Part shown: positions 28,510-36,177 of the stretch, piece after piece
Layout: each line of letters starts with the position of its first letter
Numbering within the stretch: position 1 is the stretch's first letter
NCBI RefSeq assembly: GCF_000283655.1
Contig: NC_016622.1
Span: forward strand, 1,624,501-1,688,500
From: Azospirillum lipoferum 4B
GTDB lineage: Bacteria > Pseudomonadota > Alphaproteobacteria > Azospirillales > Azospirillaceae
Length of the DNA: 64,000 nt
Direction: 5' to 3'
Translations under genes and position numbers: made by a program
The notes under the pieces: model-generated
What the model was told of the DNA's origin: nothing
The model's database searches: none
What the model saw: only the letters and a program-made list of their open reading frames with translations

Positions 28510-29714
28510 CCATCCTCGCCTTCCCCACTCAGGACCGGGGCGCCCAGCGCCCCGCCGTCCCGCCGGAGACAACCATCGTCCGGCTGACGCTCGCCGAGGC
28601 GACGGACTGGCAGCGCAACATCGTGGCGGAGTGCCGGCGCCAGCGCGTGCTGACGCCCTCCCTGCCCGCCTTCCTGAAGCGCGCCGGTCTGATGGACCGC
28701 TGCACCTTCCTGTCCAGCGCCGGCCCGGCCGAACCTCTGTGCTTCCGGCACCTGGGGGTGCCGACCCTGTCGGTTCTCGGCCGCGCCTGGGGCCGGGCCG
28801 TCATCAACCAACCCGACGAAGCGGATCCCCATGTCGAGTTCGCGCACAGCATCGGGGCGCAGTATGCCGAGAGCATCGGCGCCGGCGAGGCGGTCTTCAA
28901 CCGGGTGACGGTCTCGGGCGTCGGCCGGCCCTTCGTCTACACCCACGCCCTCTATGGGTGGGAGGACCGGGGCCGCCGCGCCGTCCTGTCTGCCGTCAAC
29001 ATCCAGACCCTGCATTGAGCGCGCCCGCGCCGCGTCCCGCAGGTCGAGCAGCACCGCCGGCCAGCTCCACCGCATGAAGTGGAGCGGCAGCCGCCCGACG
29101 CCCGCCTGCTGGTAGAGCACCGCGGGCAGGTGCTCCAACAGCGCCCGGCCGGCGCAGCGGCGCACCCACACCGGCACAGATTCCGGATCGACCAGCCCGA
29201 CCACCCACCGCGGCGACCAGCGATCCAGTGCCACCAGCCGCGCTACGGCACCCAGCAGGTGGAACAACCCCCTGCCCCGCCAGTCCGGCCGGTTCCAGCC
29301 AGCGACGATCCACGCCACCGCCCCGCGCGTCTCATGTGCAGCCGGCGAGGCACAGAACCCGAACTCTTCCGACGGAGCAGCACCAGGATCATGGAACGCC
29401 GTCAGGTCACCGACTCGGGCGCCGAAGCTGACCGCCGAGCAGTCGAGCAGCACCACACCATGGGTGGCGACGAACTCGCCGTCAGCATCGACCGCAGCCA
29501 CCCAGAAGGACGGTGCCGCCGCCGGCCGGGGAAGGAGGGGGAACCAATCGCCGCGGTGCCGGGCGTTCAGCCGCTGCAGCGCCTCCCATTCCTCAACCAG
29601 CACCAGGGTAACGCCGGCCGCCAGCCCGGCCGCGCACAGGGCATCTCGCGCCGCGCGCAGCACCGGCCCGTGCGGGCTCCCTTGCAGGGGCATCGTCTCG
29701 ACAAGCCGCCGCAT
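28464..29714 (-). CDS. Putative GNAT-like acetyltransferase in the lysis region
   Basis: The first 235 residues look genuine: a helix-strand N-terminus, VAAVDADGEFVATHGVVLLD, and DWRGRGLFHLLG, which resembles the acetyl-CoA pyrophosphate-binding loop of GNAT enzymes. After LHFMRWSWPAVLLDLRDAARARSMQG the frame continues for 180 codons antisense to the accessory gene on the other strand and has arginine/glutamine-rich, shadow-like composition. So either the protein is 416 residues or the true end has been lost. The start overlaps the holin stop (TGATG), indicating translational coupling with lysis genes. Confidence 0.5.
   Translation of the reverse strand: MRRLVETMPLQGSPHGPVLRAARDALCAAGLAAGVTLVLVEEWEALQRLNARHRGDWFPLLPRPAAAPSFWVAAVDADGEFVATHGVVLLDCSAVSFGARVGDLTAFHDPGAAPSEEFGFCASPAAHETRGAVAWIVAGWNRPDWRGRGLFHLLGAVARLVALDRWSPRWVVGLVDPESVPVWVRRCAGRALLEHLPAVLYQQAGVGRLPLHFMRWSWPAVLLDLRDAARARSMQGLDVDGRQDGAAAPVLPPIEGVGVDEGPADARDRHPVEDRLAGADALGILRPDAVRELDMGIRFVGLVDDGPAPGAAENRQGRHPQVPEAQRFGRAGAGQEGAAVHQTGALQEGGQGGRQHALAPALRHDVALPVRRLGERQPDDGCLRRDGGALGAPVLSGEGEDGHAARSSFRASTAAA
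28506..29018 (+). CDS. Hypothetical protein, possibly PAS-like (accessory gene 2)
   Basis: 170-residue soluble protein. The N-terminal 55 residues are helical; residues about 80-170 alternate strands and helices with LGVPTLSVLGRAWGRAVI, an EFAHSIGAQYAESI helix and GRPFVYTHALYGWED, a layout reminiscent of a small PAS-type sensor domain, but I cannot confirm it. Start overlaps the preceding stop (ATGA). Its 3' region runs into a gene on the opposite strand whose open frame passes antisense through the whole of it. Confidence 0.6.
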   Translation: MTILAFPTQDRGAQRPAVPPETTIVRLTLAEATDWQRNIVAECRRQRVLTPSLPAFLKRAGLMDRCTFLSSAGPAEPLCFRHLGVPTLSVLGRAWGRAVINQPDEADPHVEFAHSIGAQYAESIGAGEAVFNRVTVSGVGRPFVYTHALYGWEDRGRRAVLSAVNIQTLH

Positions 29715-30121
29715 CACCGCGTTACCCCTTTCACCTTCTCGAAGGTGCGGTAAGCCCCGATGCCCAGCATCGGCACCAGAAGCCCCATCAGCGTATCCGT
29801 GTCGATCTGGGGCATGGGCGTGCCCGGCGACCAGATCGACAGGCCCCAGCCCATAAGCGGATAGCCGACGGTCTGGACCAGAAGGCCGAGGACGCAGACC
29901 CAGCCGACGGCCGGGCGCCAGCCGCTGACGAACAGGCTGGGATTGGCGGCCTCGGCGGTGTTGACGGCGAGCTGCGCCGTGTCGCCGGTCTGGAGCAGGG
30001 CGACGAGTTGGGCATTCGCCGACGCGGCGGCCTTCGCCTTGGCGTCCGGGTCGGGGATCTTGTCGATCAGGTCGGCGATGACGGGGGTCAGGGCGGTGAT
30101 GAGGGGGATGGCTACGGCCAT
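29714..30121 (-). CDS. Holin of the 3-TM (GTA-type) family
   Basis: Small membrane protein expected to permeabilise the inner membrane and release the endolysin. The 135-residue protein has a short hydrophobic helix at the N-terminus (ITALTPVIADLI), a charged segment rich in Ala/Lys (about 22-50), then GWRPAVGWVCVLGLLVQTVGYPLMGWGL (about 68-95) and a third hydrophobic segment near MGLLVPMLGIGAYRTFEKVKG. The GWRP...VGW signature is typical of the GTA holin group. Confidence 0.8.
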   Translation of the reverse strand: MAVAIPLITALTPVIADLIDKIPDPDAKAKAAASANAQLVALLQTGDTAQLAVNTAEAANPSLFVSGWRPAVGWVCVLGLLVQTVGYPLMGWGLSIWSPGTPMPQIDTDTLMGLLVPMLGIGAYRTFEKVKGVTR

Positions 30122-30143
30122 GAGATGCCTCCTTCAGGACATG

Positions 30144-30173
30144 AAAAAAGCCCGCAGCCGGGATGGCGCGGGC
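30144..30173 (-). terminator. Rho-independent terminator after endolysin
   Basis: Stem GCCCGC/GCGGGC with a 12-base loop, followed leftwards by six T. It lies between endolysin and holin, so holin may need its own promoter or read-through. Confidence 0.75.
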
Positions 30174-30215
30174 GGTCAGAAGCTCAATCACTGGGAGTCG
30201 GTCAAACCGGAAAGG

Positions 30216-30899
30216 TCACAGCCCCATCTTCGCGCGGGTCAGCGGCCCGACGATTCCATCCGGCTCCAGATTGTGCAGGAACTGCCACTTCTTCACTGCC
30301 AGGGTGGTAGCCGGCCCGAACGCGCCGTCAGCCTTTGCGCCGACGATCCGCTGGATCGCGCGCACCTCGTCGTCTTCGGCGCCGGCCGGCGCGTTGCCCA
30401 TCTGCGGCATGGGGTGGGGCTGTTCGGACGGCATGGTCGCGGCGGCGCCGGAGAACAGCGCCGCCTCGGCCGCGCGACGGGCGACGAGGCCCGGCAGTCG
30501 GGTCGGCTTGCCGTTCACCGTGGCGTTGACCCAGCGGCCGAACTGGCCTGCGGCCTCGTCATAGTTGCCGGCGTTCAGCAGCTTCAGCAGGGTGGAACTG
30601 CCCAGGCTGCCAGCCCCCAGGTTGAAGACGAAGGAGGACAGGGCGCCGCGCTGATTGTCGTTCAGCGGCACTTTGACCAGGGCGTCGACGCGGGCGAGCG
30701 CGTCGGACAGGTCGTCCAGGAGCAGCTGCTCAGCCTGATCGGCGGTGATGGTCTGGCCCATCTTCACCCCGGCCGTGTGGCCGTAGCCGATGGTGGGAAC
30801 GCCCGCCGGGCAGAGATAGGCTTTGAGATACAGACCTTCGAAATGCTTCACGAGGTCGACCGCGGCTTGGCAGACCGGCTTGGTGGTGATCGTCACCAT
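30216..30899 (-). CDS. Endolysin: GH24 lysozyme with peptidoglycan-binding domain
   Basis: T4-type muramidase that degrades host peptidoglycan. The 227-residue protein has the catalytic Glu in KHFEG (about residue 21), the GYGHT strand with the Thr of the E-D-T triad, and FNLGAGSLGSSTLLKLLN. A PG_binding_1 domain (about 160-227; ...IQRIVGAKADGAFGPATTLAVKKWQ) follows, unusual for T4 lysozyme but common in alphaproteobacterial phages. There is no export signal, so it needs the holin. Confidence 0.92.
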   Translation of the reverse strand: MVTITTKPVCQAAVDLVKHFEGLYLKAYLCPAGVPTIGYGHTAGVKMGQTITADQAEQLLLDDLSDALARVDALVKVPLNDNQRGALSSFVFNLGAGSLGSSTLLKLLNAGNYDEAAGQFGRWVNATVNGKPTRLPGLVARRAAEAALFSGAAATMPSEQPHPMPQMGNAPAGAEDDEVRAIQRIVGAKADGAFGPATTLAVKKWQFLHNLEPDGIVGPLTRAKMGL

Positions 30900-30902
30900 G
30901 GT

Positions 30903-31082
30903 TCAGGTCCTTCTGGTGGTGGACTCGGCCGGCTGACCGAGCCGGAGGAACCCGCCGCAGATCGCGCGGCGGGCGTTGCAAAACAGGTGGGCGAGCAGCA
31001 GGAGGGCGGCGTCACGGTCGCCGCCACAGGCGGCCAGCGCCTGCTGCACCTCCTGCTCTGCGGGGGATGAGCTGTCGGGCAT
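30903..31082 (-). CDS. Small phage protein upstream of endolysin
   Basis: 59-residue protein (MPDSSSPAEQEVQQALAACG ... ending ESTTRRT) with three cysteines and a short hydrophobic patch (AALLLLAHLF). Its stop is three bases before the endolysin start, so translation is likely coupled. It may be an antiholin or lysis accessory factor; no family is recognised. Confidence 0.5.
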   Translation of the reverse strand: MPDSSSPAEQEVQQALAACGGDRDAALLLLAHLFCNARRAICGGFLRLGQPAESTTRRT

Positions 31083-31099
31083 GGCGTGCTCCGGACATG

Positions 31100-31121
31100 A
31101 AAAAGGCCGCGCGAGGCGGCC
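31100..31121 (-). terminator. Rho-independent terminator before the lysis genes
   Basis: Stem GGCCGC/GCGGCC with a five-base loop and a run of five T in the leftward direction, 28 bases after the tail accessory gene. It separates late tail genes from the lysis cassette. Confidence 0.7.
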
Positions 31122-31148
31122 GGTCGGGTGGAGTCTTGTCGCGTGGGG

Positions 31149-31673
31149 TCAGGGCGTTGGGTACGCCGCGCTATCCCGCGCCGCCTGGATCGCCTCCACC
31201 GTGCCGGCAGCGGCGATGGCCTCATTGACCCGCTCGCGCTCGCACTCGATCAGTCGGCCGACGGACTCCCAAGCGGCGGTTACGGCATCCCATTCAGTCA
31301 GTACCTGGGCGACCGTCACGGCGCGCCGCTCCGCGCGGTCGCCAGCCCACGGATAGGCGTCTGCGGCGGCGTCGGCAGGGCGCCCCGCATCGACCCAGCG
31401 ACCCACCTCCGCCTGTTTGGCGGCGTAGGTGGTCGCTTGGCCAGGCACCGCGGTCAGATAGGCCTCACGCGCACGGCCGGCTGCCTCGTTGTTGGCAGTG
31501 ACTGCTAAGGCTCGGGCGGCAGCCAGGGCGGCGGCGATCTCCTCGGGCGGGATCGGCTCCACGCCCCACACCCGGACGATCCGGTCATTGTCCGGGTCCG
31601 GCGTGTCGACGTAGGTGGTGGCCTGACGGTGGGTGCTTGCGTCGAATGACGGCACAGTTTCGAAGATGTCCAT
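31149..31673 (-). CDS. Putative tail fibre assembly/accessory protein
   Basis: 174-residue protein following the tail fibre gene by three bases. The N-terminal 50 residues are beta-rich with IVRVWGVEPIPPEEIAAAL; the rest is helical and alanine-rich. Gene position just downstream of the fibre gene is that of fibre assembly chaperones in siphophages. The assignment rests on position and length only. Confidence 0.5.
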   Translation of the reverse strand: MDIFETVPSFDASTHRQATTYVDTPDPDNDRIVRVWGVEPIPPEEIAAALAAARALAVTANNEAAGRAREAYLTAVPGQATTYAAKQAEVGRWVDAGRPADAAADAYPWAGDRAERRAVTVAQVLTEWDAVTAAWESVGRLIECERERVNEAIAAAGTVEAIQAARDSAAYPTP

Positions 31674-31676
31674 CGC

Positions 31677-33815
31677 TTACACCCCTACGATGCCAAAGCC
31701 TGCCGGAGCCGCGTAAATCGTCGGCCAACGAAAACGGACGCTGTTGTCGACACTGTTGCCGTCCAGATAGCCGGCCGGATACATCGGGGTGCCGGCGGCG
31801 AAGCTGAAGGCGGCGTTGGTGCCGGATGCGGGGTCTCCGCTCGCCTGCCAGACGCCGTTTTTCGCGAACCAAATTTTTCCGGCGGCCACATCGACCGCAA
31901 CAGAAATGATATCTCCGGCCGTGTAGCTGGAACCGAACGCCGTCGAACTTCCGCCACTTGCCTTGTTACCGCTCTTGCTGTAGGCGAAACCAAGCGCGTT
32001 ATCGTAATACCGCGCGCCGGCAGCCAGAGAAACGGAGCCTACGGAAACGCCTATGCCGGGTCCGGTCGAAGGAGTCGTAACTGAAACCACCTCGACTTCA
32101 AAATACCGCTTATCGGTGATTGCCGTCGTCCCGCGACCAGAGCCGTATTGCGAAGTGCCAGTGGCCCCAAGCTTTCGGCCGCTCTCCGACACCACTAGGG
32201 ATGTATCTTTGTCCGTGCTGGACCAGAACGGCCCGACCGTTGACGCCGTGCTGTTCTTCATCCCCTTCCACGTCGATCCGGTCGCTATTGCAATCAGCCA
32301 TTCGCCGGGCGCAAGCGTGATGCTGGCCTGTCCGCTGATCGTGCCGGAGGGCGGGGCAACCGTGATCGTGCCGGCGCCAGAGTTGAGAAAGTAGACTGCG
32401 AACCCATTGCTGACCGCAGCCGCGGAAACCAGAGTGGCAGTGAAGGTGCTGGTGCAGTCGAAGAGCTTTCCAGCATCCGAAGAGGATACCGTGTAGGTGC
32501 TGGATAGGCTCGTAACAGGAAGAGACACAGCGCCCGATCCAGAGCCACCAGACAGCCGCCAATACGCCCCGTCGTATGTCGCCACGTATTTGCTGCCGTA
32601 TGCCACCGCCCCGATCAACAGGGCGTTTCCAGCATAATCAAGCAACGGCTTGGCGGACGTAGAGCCCACGGCAAGTGTCATGTGCCCGTCAGCGACGGAG
32701 GAAGACGTTGCCGCCGTGGTGATTAGCGGCGTGGCGACAGCGCCGGCTTCCAACTGCGCGCCGACAGCGTAGAAGCCATAGCCGGACACGCCTGTGTAAT
32801 TGTCGTTTCCGCTGGCGTCGCGGGAGTTGAGGTACAGGCCGCCAGTCGTCCTAGAGTTGTTCATCCTGCCGGAAATCGATACCCGGTAGATACCGCCCGG
32901 CAAGGCGTCTATGGCCGCTGCGGCATTACTGCCGGCGCCAAGAGTGAATGCCGACACCGTACCGGCGGACAAGTCGAAGGTGGCATACACGCCGTCAGCG
33001 AAACTGCTATCCAAGAACATCAGCCTGCCTTTGGTGCGCTCGGCAGCCTTGACATATATGGATGCGGTATAGGTCGTGCTGGCGCTTAGGCCGGACACCG
33101 AGACATAGTATGCGCCATGCTGGCCTGACACAGCGGTTTCTGCGATCTTGTCCATGACCGACTGACCATCGATCCAGACAGAGGCATCGGCCGTTACCGT
33201 GTTGCCAAGCTTGCCCCATGTTCCATTATCCAACTGCTTGGAATATGGCAGCAGGTTTGTGCGCGTGACGCTCGCGTTCGTGGCGCCAGCGACCCACTCC
33301 ACGGAGGGGTTCCCGGTCAGCACAGACAGAGATCCAGAAAGCGTCTGCGCATTTGCTGTGCCGGCGCTGGTGCCGTACCAGACCGGACCAGCGCCGGCCG
33401 CGCCGGCCGGGCCGGTGGCGCCGGGCTGTCCGCCGATGCCGATCACCCACGACGACGGCGTGCCGCTGCCCGTCGTGCCACCGGTCGGAACGGAGATGAC
33501 CAGCGCACCCGTCGTGGTGTCGTAGCTGGTCACGCGGCCCGTCATGGCGTTGGCGCTATTCGAGGCGTCCGCCACCACCACGTACATCCCCGCCACAAAG
33601 CCCTTGGTGGACGGGCTGGCGACCGTCAGCGTCTTGGTGCCGGTGCCGATGGCGACATCGCTGGTGGAGGACGTGGCGACAAGCGAAGCGCCCAAACCAT
33701 TGCGGCGCGCGTCCATCTCCTCAATGAGGTCGTCGAAAAAGCCGTCCCAATTCTCCACGTACTTGAACGGCAGCATATCGGCCACCGTCCAGTCGCGTCC
33801 GTTGAAGATCGCCAT
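31677..33815 (-). CDS. Tail fibre / receptor-binding protein with SPRY domain
   Basis: 712-residue, glycine/serine/threonine-rich protein. After an N-terminal attachment region (about 1-140) come a short collagen-like run of GXY triplets, a lectin-like beta-sandwich around LLPYSKQLDNGTWGKLG (about 187-360; LDNGTW...YVSVSGLSASTTYTASIYVKA), a beta-rich linker and a C-terminal SPRY-type domain (about 540-705; RYFEVEV, GIGVSVGSVSL, GDIISVAVDVAAGKIWFAKNG). Such domains mediate contact with host surfaces. Start overlaps the preceding gene by TGATG. Confidence 0.8.
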   Translation of the reverse strand: MAIFNGRDWTVADMLPFKYVENWDGFFDDLIEEMDARRNGLGASLVATSSTSDVAIGTGTKTLTVASPSTKGFVAGMYVVVADASNSANAMTGRVTSYDTTTGALVISVPTGGTTGSGTPSSWVIGIGGQPGATGPAGAAGAGPVWYGTSAGTANAQTLSGSLSVLTGNPSVEWVAGATNASVTRTNLLPYSKQLDNGTWGKLGNTVTADASVWIDGQSVMDKIAETAVSGQHGAYYVSVSGLSASTTYTASIYVKAAERTKGRLMFLDSSFADGVYATFDLSAGTVSAFTLGAGSNAAAAIDALPGGIYRVSISGRMNNSRTTGGLYLNSRDASGNDNYTGVSGYGFYAVGAQLEAGAVATPLITTAATSSSVADGHMTLAVGSTSAKPLLDYAGNALLIGAVAYGSKYVATYDGAYWRLSGGSGSGAVSLPVTSLSSTYTVSSSDAGKLFDCTSTFTATLVSAAAVSNGFAVYFLNSGAGTITVAPPSGTISGQASITLAPGEWLIAIATGSTWKGMKNSTASTVGPFWSSTDKDTSLVVSESGRKLGATGTSQYGSGRGTTAITDKRYFEVEVVSVTTPSTGPGIGVSVGSVSLAAGARYYDNALGFAYSKSGNKASGGSSTAFGSSYTAGDIISVAVDVAAGKIWFAKNGVWQASGDPASGTNAAFSFAAGTPMYPAGYLDGNSVDNSVRFRWPTIYAAPAGFGIVGV

Positions 33816-34660
33816 CAGATCAGTTCCTCCGCATTCATCGACCAGCCATAGCGCCGGTGCGACGTCGTGGTGATGCCGGCGGTATCGACCAGCGCAGCGT
33901 AGATGGTTCGGCGGAACTGGATGGATGGATCGTCGTTCTGGTCGTAGACCAGCAGGAAATCCCCATCCTTGCCGAGTTGGTTTTCGATCTCGAAGCCCGT
34001 CGCGAAGGCGTCCCGCTCGGTCATCGCCTCAAAGGTCATCGTCATTGTTCGGTAGCGCGGACGACGTCTGACCAGGCGCCGGCCGCCGCGGGTCCGGCGG
34101 GTTTCGCTCGGGTCCACCGTCCGGACTTGGAACCCGTACTTCACCCGGTGGGACCAAGCCTCCCCCGCCATGAAGCGACCCGCCTGGAAATAGCCGGCCG
34201 GGTTGTCGACGTCGTTCACGTAGGTGAAGAGATATCGGCCGTAGACGGTGGAGGGAGCAAAATGCAGGTCGATGGTGCCGCCCGGATAAGCCGCGGTGTC
34301 GATGCCGTCGAAAGAGAAAGCGCCGAACGGGCGGGCGCCCCAAATCTCGGTGGCCACCCGCATCCGCTCCATGCCGGTATCGTAGACGGGGGCGCCGCTG
34401 TTGGTCGGGCTGTTGGTGACGACGTGCCGGCGCTTGGCCTGGACGGTGCCGTTGTGGTTGAGGATGGCGAAGCAACTCAGCGGCACCAGCCGGCCGAAGT
34501 CGATCCGCCAATAGGTGGAGGTCTCCGCCGCGTCGGTTGACCGGGCAAGCTCCATCACGTCCTGTGTCTTCAGGTTGTTCAGCGACAGCCCGCCCGTGCC
34601 GATCCATGACCCTTCGGAATAGGTCCCGTCATCGGTCGGTTTCTTCCATAGCGCCTGCAT
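33815..34660 (-). CDS. Tail tip/virion structural protein
   Basis: 281-residue protein rich in aromatic residues, with beta-sandwich-like segments (YWRIDFGRLVPLSCFAILNHNG, FGAFSFDGIDTAAYPGG). A short arginine-rich patch lies in the middle (RRTRGGRRLVRRRPRYRT). No named family is recognised; position between a baseplate-type gene and the fibre points to the tail tip. Coupled by overlapping stop/start codons on both sides. Confidence 0.55.
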   Translation of the reverse strand: MQALWKKPTDDGTYSEGSWIGTGGLSLNNLKTQDVMELARSTDAAETSTYWRIDFGRLVPLSCFAILNHNGTVQAKRRHVVTNSPTNSGAPVYDTGMERMRVATEIWGARPFGAFSFDGIDTAAYPGGTIDLHFAPSTVYGRYLFTYVNDVDNPAGYFQAGRFMAGEAWSHRVKYGFQVRTVDPSETRRTRGGRRLVRRRPRYRTMTMTFEAMTERDAFATGFEIENQLGKDGDFLLVYDQNDDPSIQFRRTIYAALVDTAGITTTSHRRYGWSMNAEELI

Positions 34661-36174
34661 CAGCCCATCACCTTCATGGTCAGGGTTTCATCGTTGGCGT
34701 TCCTCTCGATCTCCAGGGCGATGCCGCGCCAGCCGGCCGACAGTCCATAGCGGCCATCGGTCAGCTTGACCGTGTGGCCGACGGTCAGCCCTGGAGTGAT
34801 CGGCACCGTGACGGAGAAGCCTTTCCGCTTGGCGGCATAGAGCGAAAGGCGCCGGTCCCGCTCGGCCACGGCGTCCGCTTCCGCATCGAAAAGGGTCTGC
34901 GCCTCTTCTTCGGTGGCCAGCAGCGACGCCGCTTCAGCCGCCGCATCGGTGGCCACGGCGGTCCACCGGTATTCATTTTGGAACGCCTCCCGGTTAGCCG
35001 CGGTGACGTTGACTTGGTCCAGCTCGTCGGCGGTGAACACGACGCCGAAGGGGCGATAGCCCAGCTTGAGGGACTTCATGCGCCGTTCCACCGGTTCCGG
35101 TGTCAGGTCGATGATGTCCCGCGCGTCGAACTCATAGTCGGCGGTTGCCGCCGGCCCCTCGTAGCGGCCGAGAGACAGGAGCCGGTCATCCCCGAACCCC
35201 CAATACGCCCCGACGGTGGCCGACAGTTCGTCGATGACGTCGCGCACCTTCGGCACGCTGGAGCCGTCGCACCAGTAACCCAGCACCGCGGGTTGCTTGA
35301 GGCTGAAGGCGGTGAAGGAGTCGCTGTCCAGGTCGTCGTCGGACAGCGTCGTCATGGTGGCGACCAGATGGCGCACCAGATCGGCGAAGCGGCAAATCCA
35401 GGTGCCGGAGACCGTCACCCCGTCCGCGTCGATGGTGAAGCGCCCGGACGGCTTCTGCCCGAGACGGATCAGCCCGGCGGCCTTGGCCGTTGCCACGTTG
35501 TTGCCGGTGATCGACGCGGCAACCAGGGTGTCGTAGGAGCCATAGTCCCCGACCGCCGCCGGATAGTCGACGCCCTTGTCACGGGCGGCCAGAAGGGTGG
35601 AGAAGCCCAGCGGGTCGACCATGTAGACGTTGTTGGCCGCGTCGATCAGAACCGGCTCAATCTGCCGGCGCCGGCCGATCAGCCACGGCTTTTCCCGCCC
35701 CTTCAGTTCCGCCGTCCCGTCGATGCCGCCGGCCCCGCCGAACTGCCCGCGGCTGGCGGGGGTGTCCAGCAACACCAGCAGGTCGCGAAGCTGGATTTCG
35801 ATGGCGTCGCCAAGGACCAGTTGCTCCGCGGCGCCGGAGAACAACACCCCGAAGTCGGCCAGTGCCGGCCGCTCCAGGGGCGAATAGAGGACTTCGACCA
35901 GCCGGCCGTCCCAATCCAGATCGGAAAGCCAATCGTCGGCTCCGTCGTCATTGCCGAGCGTGACGGAGCCGAAGGACGTCTCCGAATAGCCGCCGATGGC
36001 GGTCCCATTGAAAAGGCTCCGCTTGACGGTCAATGGAGTGTCGATCCGCCGCACGAAGTAGGTGTTTGAAGGGCTGTCTTCCGGCTCCGTCGTGAACCCG
36101 ACGTCGGATCGGTAGACGGGCCGGACGGCGCCAAGATCGGCGTCGTACGGCTCCGCGCGCATCAGGTAGGGCAT
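34660..36174 (-). CDS. Tail tip/baseplate component
   Basis: 504-residue protein with beta-rich N-terminal half (RRIDTPLTVKRSLFNGTAIGG) and an Ala/Glu-rich helical segment around 415-450, then a C-terminal barrel-like part ending in ERNANDETLTMKVMG. This layout is that of central tail-tip proteins that follow the tape measure in siphophages. No catalytic motif is seen. The TGATG overlap with the next gene suggests coupled translation. Confidence 0.6.
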   Translation of the reverse strand: MPYLMRAEPYDADLGAVRPVYRSDVGFTTEPEDSPSNTYFVRRIDTPLTVKRSLFNGTAIGGYSETSFGSVTLGNDDGADDWLSDLDWDGRLVEVLYSPLERPALADFGVLFSGAAEQLVLGDAIEIQLRDLLVLLDTPASRGQFGGAGGIDGTAELKGREKPWLIGRRRQIEPVLIDAANNVYMVDPLGFSTLLAARDKGVDYPAAVGDYGSYDTLVAASITGNNVATAKAAGLIRLGQKPSGRFTIDADGVTVSGTWICRFADLVRHLVATMTTLSDDDLDSDSFTAFSLKQPAVLGYWCDGSSVPKVRDVIDELSATVGAYWGFGDDRLLSLGRYEGPAATADYEFDARDIIDLTPEPVERRMKSLKLGYRPFGVVFTADELDQVNVTAANREAFQNEYRWTAVATDAAAEAASLLATEEEAQTLFDAEADAVAERDRRLSLYAAKRKGFSVTVPITPGLTVGHTVKLTDGRYGLSAGWRGIALEIERNANDETLTMKVMG

Positions 36175-36177
36175 GGA

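Noticed and set aside
28464-29016. Dropping the rightward gene at 28506 in favour of the leftward frame
   Set aside because: The rightward gene overlaps its upstream partner by ATGA and has ordinary protein composition, while the leftward frame becomes shadow-like there.
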